Source of the DNA: Streptomyces sp. NBC_01803
GTDB lineage: Bacteria > Actinomycetota > Actinomycetes > Streptomycetales > Streptomycetaceae
Direction of reading: 5' to 3'
DNA length: 64,000 bases
Assembly: GCF_035917415.1 (NCBI RefSeq)
Contig: NZ_CP109073.1
Span: 2,267,501 to 2,331,500, forward strand
How positions within the stretch are numbered: the stretch's first letter is position 1; each line of letters opens with the position of its first letter. The position numbers were made by a program, and so were the translations under genes. Below the pieces are notes generated by a model. That model made no database searches, was not told where the DNA came from, and worked only from the letters and a program-made list of their open reading frames with translations. This document shows, piece by piece, positions 9,705 to 19,801 of the stretch.

Positions 9705-11279
9705 TCAGTCCGTCAGGATCGACAGGTCCTGACGGGTGTCCGGGATGGCGACGGTCGAACGGTCGTCGGGGAGCGTCTGGACGGTGAACGTCGTCGCGCC
9801 GTCCGACTCGGCGGTGAGAGTCCGTGAGGCGTACAGCGAGCCGCCGCCCGTGTGCCGGACCGTCACCGCGAACTGGCCCTCGGTGGAGTCGGGGAGCTCC
9901 GGGGCCAGGACCAGCGTGGTGCCCGCCTCCACCGTGTGGGTCTCGGTGACGGGCTCCCCGCCCTCGGCGCCCGCCGAGTACGTGACCTCGACCTCGGCCG
10001 CCTCGTCGGGGGCCACCAGGGACAGCTCGGTGCCCGAGGCGGTGTTGCCGGAGACACTGGCGCGCCGCTCGACGGGCGCGGTGGCCGGGATGAACGCCAT
10101 CTCCTGCTCCTCGCCGTCGCCCATGGTGACGCGCAGCGCGGCGGCGACCGTGCCGGTGCCCGAGCCGGAGGCCGGGGTGAGGACCAGGGAGCCGGGCTCG
10201 CCCTGGGTGAGGTCCTCCAGGTCCACGGCGGTGAGCGTCCCGGCGTGGACGGACACCGTCTCGTAGCCGGCCGGGGTGATCGTGCCGCCGGGTCCGGCCA
10301 GGCCGACGTCGAGCGCGAGGTCCTCCTCGCCCGGCGCGAAGACGACCAGCCGCACGGACTCGGCGTCGGCCGGGATGCCGGGCAGGACCACGCGGCCGGA
10401 GGGGGCCCCGGCGGGCGGCAGCCAGTCCGCGCCGAGCCGCTCGTCGACGGCCTCGACCAGGGCGCCGATCCGGCCGGTGCGGGCGGTGACATGTACGGCG
10501 AGGTTCGTCTGCGGCTCGCTGTTCAGCGTGGAGAGCCGGATCGGGACGGAGGAGCCGGCGGGCACGGTGATGCCCTGTCCGGCGTCTGACTCCAGCCTGC
10601 CCTCGGGACCGTAGAGGTCGATGTCGACCACCGTGGCGGCTCCGTCGGGGTTGGTGATGTGGACGTAGTCGTGCCGGGTCTCGGCGGTGCTGGCCCCGGC
10701 GAACCAGAACTCGGTGTCGGGCGTCTGGCAGGAGGTGCCCAGCAGGCCACGGCCCGGACCGGACGGAACGCTCGTGGTCTGCTGCACGGTCCAGCCCGGG
10801 GCGAGCCGCTGTTCGGCGGTCCCGGTCAGGGCGGGGGTGTCGGCGTCGCGGACGCGGGCCGCGACGGGCAGGCCCGGCTCCTGGAGCGGTACCACCGGCT
10901 CGGCGTCCCCGGCCTCTCCGTTGTCCAGGCCCTCCGCGTTCTCCTCCGCGTTCTCCTCCGCGTCCCCGGACTCGTCCGCCTCCGTGCCCGGCGTGTGTTC
11001 GGGCGCGGGCAGCAGGGCGGCGCTGTCGCCGGTCTCCTCGCCGTCACCGTCCTCGGGGTACGGGGCGTCGTCGGCCGGGGTGTACGCGGTGTACCAGGTC
11101 GTGGCCGACTCGGCGGCGGTGGGCCGGGGGCAGGTGAGCGCGGCGCGCTCGACCGGACGCGGGCTCTCGTACTCCAGGGTCTCCCGCCCGGTGCCGTCGT
11201 CGGGGCGGAGCGTGGCGAAGCCCGTGACGGCGACGAGCGCGGCGAGGGCGGCGAGCAGGGAGATGGTGGCGCGGTTCAC
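9705..11279 (-). CDS. DUF5719 family secreted/membrane-anchored protein
   Basis: 524 residues. It starts VNRATISLLAALAALVAVTGFATL, an N-terminal membrane anchor or signal. An acidic Glu/Asp-rich linker (about residues 70-125, with repeated EENAEE) follows, then beta-rich domains typical of cell-surface proteins (TSCQTPDTEFWFAG, VPAGSSVPIRLSTLNS). The GTG start at 11279 overlaps the stop of the upstream giant glycosyltransferase by 4 nt (GTGA), so the two are translationally coupled and probably act together at the envelope. Function not known. Confidence 0.85.
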   Translation of the reverse strand: MNRATISLLAALAALVAVTGFATLRPDDGTGRETLEYESPRPVERAALTCPRPTAAESATTWYTAYTPADDAPYPEDGDGEETGDSAALLPAPEHTPGTEADESGDAEENAEENAEGLDNGEAGDAEPVVPLQEPGLPVAARVRDADTPALTGTAEQRLAPGWTVQQTTSVPSGPGRGLLGTSCQTPDTEFWFAGASTAETRHDYVHITNPDGAATVVDIDLYGPEGRLESDAGQGITVPAGSSVPIRLSTLNSEPQTNLAVHVTARTGRIGALVEAVDERLGADWLPPAGAPSGRVVLPGIPADAESVRLVVFAPGEEDLALDVGLAGPGGTITPAGYETVSVHAGTLTAVDLEDLTQGEPGSLVLTPASGSGTGTVAAALRVTMGDGEEQEMAFIPATAPVERRASVSGNTASGTELSLVAPDEAAEVEVTYSAGAEGGEPVTETHTVEAGTTLVLAPELPDSTEGQFAVTVRHTGGGSLYASRTLTAESDGATTFTVQTLPDDRSTVAIPDTRQDLSILTD

Positions 11280-14200
11280 GACTGGTTGCTCCCGTCGCCG
11301 TAGTCGGCCGGGTAGTCGTACGGCGCGACATAACTCTGGTCGTACCCCTGGTCGTCCCAGCCGCCGTAGGGCTGCTGCTGCGGGATGGGCTGACCGTCCG
11401 GATAGTAGGTGCCGGGGTCCTGGTAGGGGCCCGGGTAGCCGGGGTAGGGCTCTTGGCCCTGGGGCACGGGCTCCGGCCCGGCCTCGGGCCGCTGGTCCGG
11501 CGCGTACGGCGGCGGGTGCGCGCCCGGCGGCTCGTCGGGCGGCGCGGGGGCGGCGGCCACCGCGGCGGCGGCGGCCTCCCGGCGGGCCCGGCGGCCTTGC
11601 GGCGCGGGGCCGGCGGGCGGCTCCTCGGGCAGGTCGTCGTCGAGCTCGCGGCGGCGGCCCGGCAGCGCGAGCACGCCCAGCACGAGCAGGGAGAGGCCCT
11701 GGAACCACACCCACCCGGTGTGCCCGGCCGAGGTCTCGTACACGACGTCCAACCGGCCGCCGCCCGCGGGCAGTTCGAATCCCTGGGCCCAGCCGTCGAC
11801 GGTGACGGGCGACAGCGGCTCGCCGTTCAGGGACGCCTGCCAGCCGGCGGACGCGGCGTCGGCCAGGCGCAGCGTGCGGCCGGCCGGTCCCTCGGGCACG
11901 TCCGTGTGGACCTCGACCGCGCCGGCCGGCACGGAGACGGGCTCGGCGCCGGCGCCCTCCTCGGCGGGCCTGATCATGACCCGGGCGACCTCGCGGTCCA
12001 CCCGCCACAGGGCGCTGCCGTCCTCCTGGCTGAGCCGCTGGAGGCCGGGCGTGGTGTCGAGCACCCGGTGCAGCTCGTGCGGCGAGCCGTCCTGGACCAG
12101 CACATACCGCACCGCGTAGCCGGCGAGGACGGCGGTCTGGTCGGCGCCGGAACCGGCCACCAGATCGCCGACGGCCTCGCTCAGCGAGGAGTCCTCGCCG
12201 ATCAGCCGGGCCAGGTCGGCGTCGCCGAGCCGGGCGCCGGAGCCGCGCACAAGGGTGTAGGTGACGCGGTCGGCCGGGCCTTCCGTGCTCTCGCCCTCGC
12301 CCGCGAGGACCAGGGTGCGGGCCTGGTCCTGGGTGGAGCTCTCCTCGGCGACGAACGCGGGGACCTGCTCGGGGTCGCCGCGCTCCAGCGGACCGGCCGC
12401 GCCGCCGAGGATCCAGCCGGCGGCGACCAGCAGCGGACCGGCCGCGGCGGCGCCCGCGACGGCGACGGCGACGGGCTGGCGCCAGCCGAAGCTCTGCGCG
12501 GCCACCCGGTACCGGGCGCCGTCGGCGCCGAGCACGGCGGCGCTCAGCAGCGCGATCCCGTAGACGAGGGTGGCCGGCCCGGCCCAGCCGTCGCCGTCGG
12601 ACCAGACGGCGAACACCAGGGCGACCAGGGCGGCGGCCCAGGCGGTGATGATGGCCAGCCGCCGCTCCTGCCGGAGCAGCGCGCCGAGGGCGGCCAGGAG
12701 CAGGCCGCCGAGCAGCCAGGTGCCGGGGGTGCCGGGGCCGCCGGGGTTGATGTTGAGGAGCTGGAAAGGGCTCGCCTGGGCCGTTTCGAAGCGGAGCCCG
12801 ACCTCGTGCAGGAAGTCCGAGGGGCTCAGCAGGACCGACCAGGACCAGGGGCCCAGCAGGACGAGCGGGGTGACCAGCAGCGCGCCGAGCCGGGCGGCCT
12901 TGGCCTGCCGGACACCGGGCTCGGAGGCGAGCGGCAGCGCGACGGCGCAGACGGCGAGCGCCACGGCCATGGGCCAGATGACGGGCGTGAACGCGGTGCC
13001 CGCGGTGAGCAGCAGCGCGCAGGCCCAGACCGCGCGCCAGGAACCGCGGCCCTCGGCGGTGGTGAGCCCGGCCGCGGTGACGGCGGTGCGGGCGAGCGGG
13101 GGCAGCAGCACGGCCAGCACCGCGGTGCCGATCCGGCCCCCGGCGAGCGCCCCGGTGACGGCGGGCAGGAAGGCATAGGCGATGCTCGCCCAGGCGCGCA
13201 GCAGCCGGGACATCAGCAGCGGACGCGACGAGAAGTAGGCGCTGGCGCCGGCCAGCGGCACGCAGGCGACCAGCAGCAGCGTCATGGCCGGTCCGGTGCC
13301 ACCCAGCAGCGCGGAGCCGAGCAGGGCGAGGAAGGCGAGGTAGGGCGGCGCGGATTCGGTGCCGCCCGTGCCGACGGGCTGCCAGGTGCCCAGATACCGG
13401 TCCCACAGCGCGCCCGCGTCGCCGGGGGCGGGCAGCAGGGCGCCGCCGGTGAGGACGCCGCCGCTGATGAGATCGCGGCAGGCCAGCAGCGAGGCCAGGA
13501 GGAGGGCGAGGACGAGCATCGGCCCCGGGCGGCGGGCCAGGCGGCGGACGCGGGCGAACTGCTCGATGTCGAGCGAGTCGGTGTCCTCGTCGGTCGGTCC
13601 CGACTCGACGGCGCCGCCGTGCCGGCCGCGGGACGCCGTGGCGGGCTCGGAGCGGCGGGCGAGGCCGCCCGCGGCCTGCTCGATGGTGGCCCGGACGGTG
13701 GCGAGGGGGGGCGGGAAAAGGGGACGCAGCTCCTTGGGGTCGGTGCCCGGGTCGGCGATCCGCTTCCGGCGGCGCCGGGCGGCGATGACGAGGCCGGGCC
13801 GCAGCAGGGTGCCCAGCAGCCCGGCGGTCTCGTCGAGGGCGCGGCCAGGCAGCTTGCCGACGAGATAGGCCAGCACGCGCAGCAGGGTGCCGAGGACGAG
13901 GCGGATGAGGATCCAGGGCAGCACGCGGGTGCGGGCGTTGACGAGCAGGGTGTAGGCCGCGGCGGCCTTGTCGATGCGGTGCGGGCTGCCGCCGAGCCGG
14001 CCGGCGCAGTCGATGGAGCGGCGCTCGCGGGAGGACGCCTCGGCGTGCCGCAGGACGGCGGTCGGGGCGACGAGGACCCGGTGGCCGGCGGTCTGGGCGC
14101 GCCAGCACAGGTCGACGTCGTCACGCATCAGGGGGAGTCTGCGGTCGAAGCCGCCGAGCCGCTCGAAGATGTCGCGCCGGATCAGCATGCCGGCGGTGGA

Positions 14201-14857
14201 GACGGACAGGACGGGCCGGACTTGGTCGTGCTGGCCCTGGTCCTGCTCGCGACGGTCGAGTCCGGTCCAGCGGCGACCGCTGCTGGCGATGGAGACGCCC
14301 ACTTCGAGGAGCTGTCTGCGGTCGTACCAGCCGCGCTGCTTGGCGCCGACGATGACGGCCGAGGGGCTGGCGTCGGCCTGCCGCAACAGCTCGGCGAGCG
14401 CGGCGGGTTCGGGGGCGGCGTCGTCGTGGAGGAGCCACAGCCAGTGGACGGGCTCGCCGAAGGGCAACTCGGGCAGGTCGTAGGTGCTGGTGTCCCAGGT
14501 GCGGGTCACCGGGTCCCAGGCGCTGGGGCGCTTGAGGTAGGGGAGGTCGTCCGGAGTGAGCACGGGCGCGGTGCGGGCGGCCTCGGCGACGGCCGTCCCG
14601 AAGCCGGTGCGGCGGGCCAGGTGCAGCACACGGTCGGGACCGAACGCCTCGGTGAGCAGCGTGGCGGAGGAATCGGCGCTCCCGGTGTCGGCGGCGATGA
14701 CGTCCTGCACCGGGCGGTCCTGTCCGAGGAGCCCGGTCAGGACATCGGGGAGCCAGCGTTCGCCGTCGTGCGAGACGAGCACGGCGGTGACGACGTGCTT
14801 GGGGAATTCGGGATGGGCGGCCTGGTGCGACGCCGCCTGCTGGCTGTGCACGGACAT
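11276..14857 (-). CDS. Large membrane GT2 glycosyltransferase
   Basis: About 1,193 residues. The N-terminal domain is a family 2 glycosyltransferase: HVVTAVLVSHDGERWLPDVL (nucleotide-sugar fold), DTGSADSS, WLWLLHDDAAPEP (acidic metal-binding site) and MRDDVDLCWRAQ. More than a dozen hydrophobic segments follow in the middle (for example LVLALLLASLLACRDL, AMTLLLVACVPLAGASAYF), then a soluble beta-rich domain, a last membrane segment and a Pro/Tyr/Gln-rich tail. ATG at 14857 (MSVHSQQ) chosen; a GTG at 14938 is an alternative. No strong ribosome binding site decides between them. Likely transfers sugar to a lipid-linked or surface polymer; substrate unknown. Coupled by GTGA to the DUF5719 gene. 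Confidence 0.9.
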   Translation of the reverse strand: MSVHSQQAASHQAAHPEFPKHVVTAVLVSHDGERWLPDVLTGLLGQDRPVQDVIAADTGSADSSATLLTEAFGPDRVLHLARRTGFGTAVAEAARTAPVLTPDDLPYLKRPSAWDPVTRTWDTSTYDLPELPFGEPVHWLWLLHDDAAPEPAALAELLRQADASPSAVIVGAKQRGWYDRRQLLEVGVSIASSGRRWTGLDRREQDQGQHDQVRPVLSVSTAGMLIRRDIFERLGGFDRRLPLMRDDVDLCWRAQTAGHRVLVAPTAVLRHAEASSRERRSIDCAGRLGGSPHRIDKAAAAYTLLVNARTRVLPWILIRLVLGTLLRVLAYLVGKLPGRALDETAGLLGTLLRPGLVIAARRRRKRIADPGTDPKELRPLFPPPLATVRATIEQAAGGLARRSEPATASRGRHGGAVESGPTDEDTDSLDIEQFARVRRLARRPGPMLVLALLLASLLACRDLISGGVLTGGALLPAPGDAGALWDRYLGTWQPVGTGGTESAPPYLAFLALLGSALLGGTGPAMTLLLVACVPLAGASAYFSSRPLLMSRLLRAWASIAYAFLPAVTGALAGGRIGTAVLAVLLPPLARTAVTAAGLTTAEGRGSWRAVWACALLLTAGTAFTPVIWPMAVALAVCAVALPLASEPGVRQAKAARLGALLVTPLVLLGPWSWSVLLSPSDFLHEVGLRFETAQASPFQLLNINPGGPGTPGTWLLGGLLLAALGALLRQERRLAIITAWAAALVALVFAVWSDGDGWAGPATLVYGIALLSAAVLGADGARYRVAAQSFGWRQPVAVAVAGAAAAGPLLVAAGWILGGAAGPLERGDPEQVPAFVAEESSTQDQARTLVLAGEGESTEGPADRVTYTLVRGSGARLGDADLARLIGEDSSLSEAVGDLVAGSGADQTAVLAGYAVRYVLVQDGSPHELHRVLDTTPGLQRLSQEDGSALWRVDREVARVMIRPAEEGAGAEPVSVPAGAVEVHTDVPEGPAGRTLRLADAASAGWQASLNGEPLSPVTVDGWAQGFELPAGGGRLDVVYETSAGHTGWVWFQGLSLLVLGVLALPGRRRELDDDLPEEPPAGPAPQGRRARREAAAAAVAAAPAPPDEPPGAHPPPYAPDQRPEAGPEPVPQGQEPYPGYPGPYQDPGTYYPDGQPIPQQQPYGGWDDQGYDQSYVAPYDYPADYGDGSNQS

Positions 14858-14995
14858 CGAGGTGCTGGCCCCGGTTCGCTGGACGGTGTGGACGCTGCCG
14901 CGCTGCGCCGGCGGCGGAACGTCTTGGACGAGCCACACACTAGCGGCTGGGACTGTCAGGGCCCTCCGGCCCGAAGCCGGATCGGTCAGCCGGGG

Positions 14996-15259
14996 TCAGA
15001 CGGCGGCCTTCTTCAGACGGCGACGTTCACGTTCGGACAATCCGCCCCAGATTCCGAAACGTTCGTCGTTGGCGAGGGCATATTCAAGACATTCGGAGCG
15101 GACCTCGCAGGCAAGGCATACCTTCTTGGCCTCGCGTGTGGAGCCGCCCTTCTCCGGGAAGAACGACTCCGGATCGGTCTGGGCGCACAGCGCGCGCTCC
15201 TGCCAGCCGAGCTCTTCTTCCGCCTGGTCGACCAGCAGTTGTTGGAACAGCTCGGTCAT
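14996..15259 (-). CDS. whiB: WhiB transcriptional regulator
   Basis: 87 residues, the size and near-complete sequence of Streptomyces WhiB. It has the four [4Fe-4S] cysteines (Cys25, Cys48, Cys51, Cys57), the GIWGG turn at 69-73 and a basic C-terminus (SERERRRLKKAAV). WhiB acts with WhiA to trigger sporulation septation in aerial hyphae. Next to the giant glycosyltransferase and opposite cysteine dioxygenase/cofD, an arrangement known around S. coelicolor whiB. ATG at 15259. Confidence 0.96.
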   Translation of the reverse strand: MTELFQQLLVDQAEEELGWQERALCAQTDPESFFPEKGGSTREAKKVCLACEVRSECLEYALANDERFGIWGGLSERERRRLKKAAV

Positions 15260-15758
15260 ATGCGCGCCCCTCGTCGTCTTTGCTTCCCCGTGATGCCGTC
15301 GTTATCGATACCGCTCGAACGACATGAGTGAAATTACAAGTGGGGCGCTCTGCGGCAGTCAAGCCACGATCTGCTATTCACCCGATGATTCACCCTGTGG
15401 CACCACAGCCATACAGAAAGTGTTCAAATCGCCACAAACCATGGCCGCTCGCGCGACTCCGGGTCGCACAATCCGGTCGTTCTCCTCCCACTTCGCGACC
15501 CGTGCGTAAGTGAGAGACGAACCAGGCACCGCGTGCGTTGCGGGCCGCGCGTGACAGCGATGAGGATCACAGCCGGATCACGGATCGGCAACGGCGCCCG
15601 CGAGCACGGATGACGCGGCTTCTGTCCGTGTAGCGCGATGCATAAACCTTTCCCCGACCGGCAGACCGGAAGGGATGAAACAATGCCCCGGACAGCGCGC
15701 GAGGTTGACAACCGTGCGCCCCTGCCGCTCCCCTAGGGCTTCCATCCGCGACCGATCG
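15260..15758. other. Intergenic region between whiB and cysteine dioxygenase
   Basis: About 500 nt without a convincing gene, and noticeably more AT-rich than its surroundings (for example 15290-15430), as expected for a developmentally regulated promoter region. It must hold the whiB promoter on the minus strand and the cysteine dioxygenase promoter on the plus strand. A TTGACA at 15705-15710 is present but I could not pair it with a good -10 element. No strong hairpin seen. Confidence 0.5.
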
Positions 15759-16277
15759 ATGGCGACACCTCACCCCATGGACAACGACAACGAAATCGCC
15801 GGCGACCCGCTGGCGATCCCGCATCTGCTCCCGCCCGCTCCCGAGCACCCCTCCACCGTCGCGCAGTTCGCCGCCCTGGCGACCGCGCTCGCGGGTGATC
15901 GCGAGTGTTGGGCGCCCCTGGTGCGGTACGACGCGGTCAGCCGCTGGTACCACCGGCTGCGCACCGGTCCCGGGTATGAGGTGTGGCTGCTGAGCTGGGT
16001 GCCGGGACAGGGCAGCGGGCGGCACGACCACGGCGACTCCAACGGTCTGTACACGGTGCTCGCGGGCGCGTTGACCGAGCACGCCGCCGGTCGCGGCAGC
16101 CGGGTGCTGACCCCCGGCTCGTTGCGGATCTTCGCCCCCGGCTATGTCCACGAGGTGGTCAACGCCTCCCTGGATCCCGCCGTCAGCCTGCACGTCTACT
16201 TCCCGGGCCTCACCGAGATGCGCATGTACGCCCGCTCGCATGCCGAACCCGCGCCGCGCGATGTCCTCACCTGCTGA
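15759..16277 (+). CDS. Cysteine dioxygenase family protein
   Basis: About 172 residues from the ATG at 15759. Cupin-fold iron enzyme that oxidises cysteine (or a related thiol) to the sulfinate. The metal motif GRHDHGDSNGLYTVLAG carries the two His ligands and the later HEVVNASLDPAVSLHVYFP carries the third His and the family's C-terminal segment. Start uncertain: ATG at 15777 and at 15675 are in frame, and none has a good ribosome binding site. cofD starts 13 nt after its stop, so co-transcription with the F420 genes is likely. Confidence 0.88.
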   Translation: MATPHPMDNDNEIAGDPLAIPHLLPPAPEHPSTVAQFAALATALAGDRECWAPLVRYDAVSRWYHRLRTGPGYEVWLLSWVPGQGSGRHDHGDSNGLYTVLAGALTEHAAGRGSRVLTPGSLRIFAPGYVHEVVNASLDPAVSLHVYFPGLTEMRMYARSHAEPAPRDVLTC

Positions 16278-16290
16278 CAGACTGGCGGGC

Positions 16291-17256
16291 ATGCGACGCT
16301 TCGTGGTTCTGTCCGGTGGTATCGGCGGCGCGCGCTTCCTGCGCGGTCTGCGGCGCGCCGCCCCGGACGCGGAGATCACCGTCATCGGCAACACCGGTGA
16401 CGACATCCACCTCTTCGGCCTCAAGGTCTGCCCCGACCTCGACACCGTGATGTACACCCTCGGCGGCGGCATCCACGAGGAGCAGGGCTGGGGCCGCGCG
16501 GACGAGACGTTCACCGTCAAGGAGGAGCTGGCCGCGTACGGCGTCGGCCCGGAGTGGTTCGGCCTGGGCGACCGGGACTTCGCCACCCACATCGTCCGCA
16601 CCCAGATGATCGCCGCCGGGTATCCGCTGAGCGCGGTCACCGAGGCGCTGTGCGAGCGCTGGCAGCCGGGCGTGCGGCTGCTGCCGATGACGGACGACCG
16701 CGTGGAGACCCACGTGCTTGTCGACGACGGCGACGGCGGCCGGAAGGCGGTGCACTTCCAGGAGTACTGGGTGCGGCTGCGCGCCGCCCCGCCCGCGCAC
16801 GCCGTGATCCCGGTCGGCGCCGAGCAGTCCGCGCCGGCGCCCGGTGTCCTGGAGGCCCTCGCGGCGGCGGACGTCATCCTCTTCCCGCCGTCGAACCCGG
16901 TGGTGAGCGTCGGGACGATCCTGGCCGTGCCCGGGATACGGGAGGGCGTCGCCGACGCCGGGGTGCCGGTCATCGGCCTCTCCCCCATCATCGGGGACGC
17001 CCCGGTGCGCGGCATGGCCGACAAGGTCCTGGCCGCCGTGGGCGTCTCCGCCACCGCCGCCGCCGTGGCCCAGCACTACGGCTCCGGGCTGCTGGACGGC
17101 TGGCTGGTGGACACCGTGGACGCGGACGCGGTCAAGGTGGTGGAGGCCGACGGCATCCGCTGCCGGGCCGTGCCGTTGCTGATGACCGACGCCGATGCCG
17201 CCGCCGCGATGGCGCGGGAGGCACTGGCGCTCGCCGAGGAGGTCAGAACCGCGTGA
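16291..17256 (+). CDS. cofD: 2-phospho-L-lactate transferase (F420 biosynthesis)
   Basis: 321 residues (also called FbiA). It joins the lactyl-phosphate (or phosphoenolpyruvate-derived) donor to the deazaflavin Fo to form F420-0 or its dehydro form. Seen: N-terminal [14 protein letters not shown], the [23 protein letters not shown] segment, and [16 protein letters not shown] near residue 205, all canonical. The stop overlaps the fbiB GTG by 4 nt. The ATG at 16291 is preferred to upstream in-frame starts that lie within cysteine dioxygenase. Confidence 0.97.
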   Translation: MRRFVVLSGGIGGARFLRGLRRAAPDAEITVIGNTGDDIHLFGLKVCPDLDTVMYTLGGGIHEEQGWGRADETFTVKEELAAYGVGPEWFGLGDRDFATHIVRTQMIAAGYPLSAVTEALCERWQPGVRLLPMTDDRVETHVLVDDGDGGRKAVHFQEYWVRLRAAPPAHAVIPVGAEQSAPAPGVLEALAAADVILFPPSNPVVSVGTILAVPGIREGVADAGVPVIGLSPIIGDAPVRGMADKVLAAVGVSATAAAVAQHYGSGLLDGWLVDTVDADAVKVVEADGIRCRAVPLLMTDADAAAAMAREALALAEEVRTA

Positions 17257-18602
17257 CGGAGACGACGGAGAAGCCGGGCGCGGCGGACGCGCCCGCTTAC
17301 CAGGTGTGGGCCGTGCCGGGCATCCCGGAGATCGGGCCGGGCGACGAGTTGGCCAAGCTCATCGCGGACCGCGCCGGCGCCCCCGGGCTGCCGGGGCTGC
17401 GGGACGGCGACATCGTCGTCGTCACCTCGAAAATAGTGAGCAAGGCCGAGGGCCGGATGCTGCGGGCCGACGACCGCGAGGCCGCCATCGACGCGGAGAC
17501 GGTCCGGGTCGTCGCCCGGCGCGGCCGGGCCCGGATCGTGGAGTCCCGGCACGGGTTCGTGATGGCGGCGGCCGGCGTGGACGCCTCCAACACCCCGGCC
17601 GGCACCGTTCTGTTGCTTCCCGAGGACCCGGACGCCTCGGCCGAGCGCATCCGGCGGGGGCTGCGGACGCTGCTCTCCGTCGATGTCGGCGTGATCGTCA
17701 CCGACACCTTCGGGCGGCCCTGGCGCGAGGGGCAGACCGATGTGGCGATAGGCGCCGCCGGAGTCGCGGTCCTGGAGGACCTGCGCGGCGGGACCGACTC
17801 GTTCGGCAACGAGTTCGAGGTCACGGTGACCGCCGTGGCCGACGAGCTGGCGGGCGCCGGGGAGCTGGTCAAGGGCAAGACGGCCGGGCTGCCGGTCGCG
17901 GTGATCCGCGGCCTGGGCCACCGCGTCGGGGACGGCGCGGCCGGCCGGGGCGCGCGGGACCTGATCCGCGAGCCGGCGCTGGACATGTTCCGGCTGGGCA
18001 CCTCGGAGGCCGTGCGCGAGGCCGTCACGCAGCGCAGGACGGTCCGGGAGTTCACCGCGGACCCGGTGGACCCGGCGGCGGTGCGGCGTGCGGTGGCCGC
18101 CGCGGTGACCGCCCCGGCGCCGCACCACACCACGCCGTGGCGGTTCGTGCTGCTGGAGTCCGCCGGGGCGAGGACGCGGCTGCTGGACGTCATGCGGGAC
18201 GCCTGGATCGCCGATCTGCGGGCCGACCGGAAGTCGGCGGAGAGCATCGCCAAGCGCGTGCGCCGGGGCGATGTGCTGCGGCACGCGCCGTATCTGGTGG
18301 TGCCCTGCATGGTGATGGAGGGCTCGCACACCTACCCGGACGAGCGGCGGAACGCGGCGGAGCGCGAGATGTTCGTGGTGGCGACGGGCGCCGGAGTGCA
18401 GAACCTGCTGGTGGCCCTGGCCGGCGAGGGGCTGGGCTCGGCGTGGGTCTCGTCCACGATGTTCTGCCGGGACGCGGTCCGCGCGGAGCTCGGGCTGCCT
18501 GCGGGCTGGGACCCGATGGGCGCGGTGGCCGTGGGCCACGCGGCGGCCCCGCCGCGGACCCGCCCGCCGCGCGTCGCCGACGCCTTCATCACCGTCCGTT
18601 AA
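17253..18602 (+). CDS. fbiB: Bifunctional F420:gamma-glutamyl ligase / FMN-dependent reductase
   Basis: 449 residues with the two-domain actinobacterial layout. Residues 1-245 are the CofE-type ligase that adds gamma-glutamates to F420-0 ([55 protein letters not shown]). Residues 250-449 are a nitroreductase-fold FMN domain ([33 protein letters not shown]) that reduces dehydro-F420-0. The GTG start overlaps the cofD stop (GTGA) with GAGGAGG upstream. Its TAA stop shares the TTAA at 18599-18602 with the stop of the convergent LCP gene. Confidence 0.96.
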   Translation: MTETTEKPGAADAPAYQVWAVPGIPEIGPGDELAKLIADRAGAPGLPGLRDGDIVVVTSKIVSKAEGRMLRADDREAAIDAETVRVVARRGRARIVESRHGFVMAAAGVDASNTPAGTVLLLPEDPDASAERIRRGLRTLLSVDVGVIVTDTFGRPWREGQTDVAIGAAGVAVLEDLRGGTDSFGNEFEVTVTAVADELAGAGELVKGKTAGLPVAVIRGLGHRVGDGAAGRGARDLIREPALDMFRLGTSEAVREAVTQRRTVREFTADPVDPAAVRRAVAAAVTAPAPHHTTPWRFVLLESAGARTRLLDVMRDAWIADLRADRKSAESIAKRVRRGDVLRHAPYLVVPCMVMEGSHTYPDERRNAAEREMFVVATGAGVQNLLVALAGEGLGSAWVSSTMFCRDAVRAELGLPAGWDPMGAVAVGHAAAPPRTRPPRVADAFITVR

Positions 18603-19708
18603 CAGCTGACCCCGCCGGCGGCCGGCGGGTCGTCGTCCTCCGCGGTCGGCGCGGGGGTGGCCAGGGTGGCCAGGGTGGCCGGGGTGGTGGTGGAGCGTTC
18701 GGGCCGGGGCAGCGGCCGATCCTCGCTCAAGGCCGCGAAGAGGCGCCGGGCCGCGCCGTCGTCCCAGATGACCGTGGAGCCGAGGCCCGGCACCGAACGG
18801 CCCGCCTCCTGGACGGGCACAGACGCGAACCGGGTGTCGGACGGGCTGAAGTCCTTGAGGACGCCGGCGAGCTGGAGCATCTGTTCGGCGCCGAAGCCGG
18901 GATCGGCGCGGACCGAGTCGAGGAGCGCCCGGACCGTCGCGCCGAGCCTGGCCGGATCGAGGAGCGCGCCGCCGGTGATCGCCTGGTCCGCGAACGCCGC
19001 CAGGAACGTTTGCTGACGGTTCATCCGCCCGAGGTCGGAGCCGCCGTCCACGTACCGGGCGCGCACGTACGCCAGGGCCTCGGCGCCGTCGAGCCTGCTG
19101 GTGCCGGCCGGCAGGTCGAGCCCGGAGTGCGCGTCCCGCAGCGGGCGCGGGGTGCACACCTTCACGCCGCCGACCTCGTCCACCGCGCGCATGAAGCCGC
19201 CGAAGCTCACTTCCAGGTAGTGGTCGACGCGGACCCCCGTCAGGTCCTCGACCGTGCGCACCATGAGCGGCGGGCCGCCGTGCGAGAGCGCCGCGTTCAG
19301 CTTGCCGGCGTGCGGCTCGTGGTGGGCGCCGGAGACGGCGAAGGTGTGCTCCGGGAGCTTGGCGTAGGAGTCGCGGGGCAGGCTGACGACGGTCGCCCGG
19401 TCGCCCGCCTCGGACAGGTGCAGCAGCAGGATGGTGTCGGCGCAGTAGCAGGAGGCGTGGCCGAGGTGGTATTCCTCGCGCTCGTCGGCGGTGAGGCCCT
19501 CGCGTGAATCGGTGCCGATCAGCAGGATGTTGAGGCCGCGCCCGGCGTCGGGCCGGTCCCGCAGGCCGGTGAACGGATCGACGCGGTGGACGCCATGTTC
19601 GGCCGAGCCGAGCACCGCGTGGCCCACCCCACCGGCCGTCAGCACCAGGCCGGCCGCCACAGCCGCGGCCCTGAGGCCCCAGCGGCGGCGACTGCGTGTT
19701 GCGGGCAT
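18599..19708 (-). CDS. LCP (LytR-CpsA-Psr) family protein, short form
   Basis: 369 residues. A short cytoplasmic Arg-rich N-terminus, one membrane anchor (residues 11-30) and an extracellular LCP domain. LCP enzymes transfer lipid-linked glycopolymers (teichoic-acid-like or arabinogalactan-like) to peptidoglycan. Seen: [31 protein letters not shown], the [12 protein letters not shown] segment and the RxR motif [21 protein letters not shown]. All core Arg/Asp residues are kept, so it should be active. It lacks the C-terminal LytR_C domain of its neighbours and ends in a Thr/Ala/Pro tail. ATG at 19708 has GGGAGG 8 nt upstream. Confidence 0.95.
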   Translation of the reverse strand: MPATRSRRRWGLRAAAVAAGLVLTAGGVGHAVLGSAEHGVHRVDPFTGLRDRPDAGRGLNILLIGTDSREGLTADEREEYHLGHASCYCADTILLLHLSEAGDRATVVSLPRDSYAKLPEHTFAVSGAHHEPHAGKLNAALSHGGPPLMVRTVEDLTGVRVDHYLEVSFGGFMRAVDEVGGVKVCTPRPLRDAHSGLDLPAGTSRLDGAEALAYVRARYVDGGSDLGRMNRQQTFLAAFADQAITGGALLDPARLGATVRALLDSVRADPGFGAEQMLQLAGVLKDFSPSDTRFASVPVQEAGRSVPGLGSTVIWDDGAARRLFAALSEDRPLPRPERSTTTPATLATLATPAPTAEDDDPPAAGGVSC

Positions 19709-19801
19709 GTCGGGCACCTCCCGACCGTCATCGTATGGCCATAGGATCAACGGTCCGGGGCGGCGCGCACCGGGGTCGCCCATACGCGGTAACGTGCTCC
19801 G

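Noticed and set aside
9705..14108. A 1,467-codon minus-strand frame
   Set aside because: Only its last part (9705-11279) is the DUF5719 gene; the rest is the wrong frame through the GT2 gene.
11453..15331. A plus-strand open frame over 1,000 codons opposite the GT2 gene
   Set aside because: It is the antisense of the glycosyltransferase; high GC keeps it open. Composition is Gly/Arg/Gln-rich without domain motifs.
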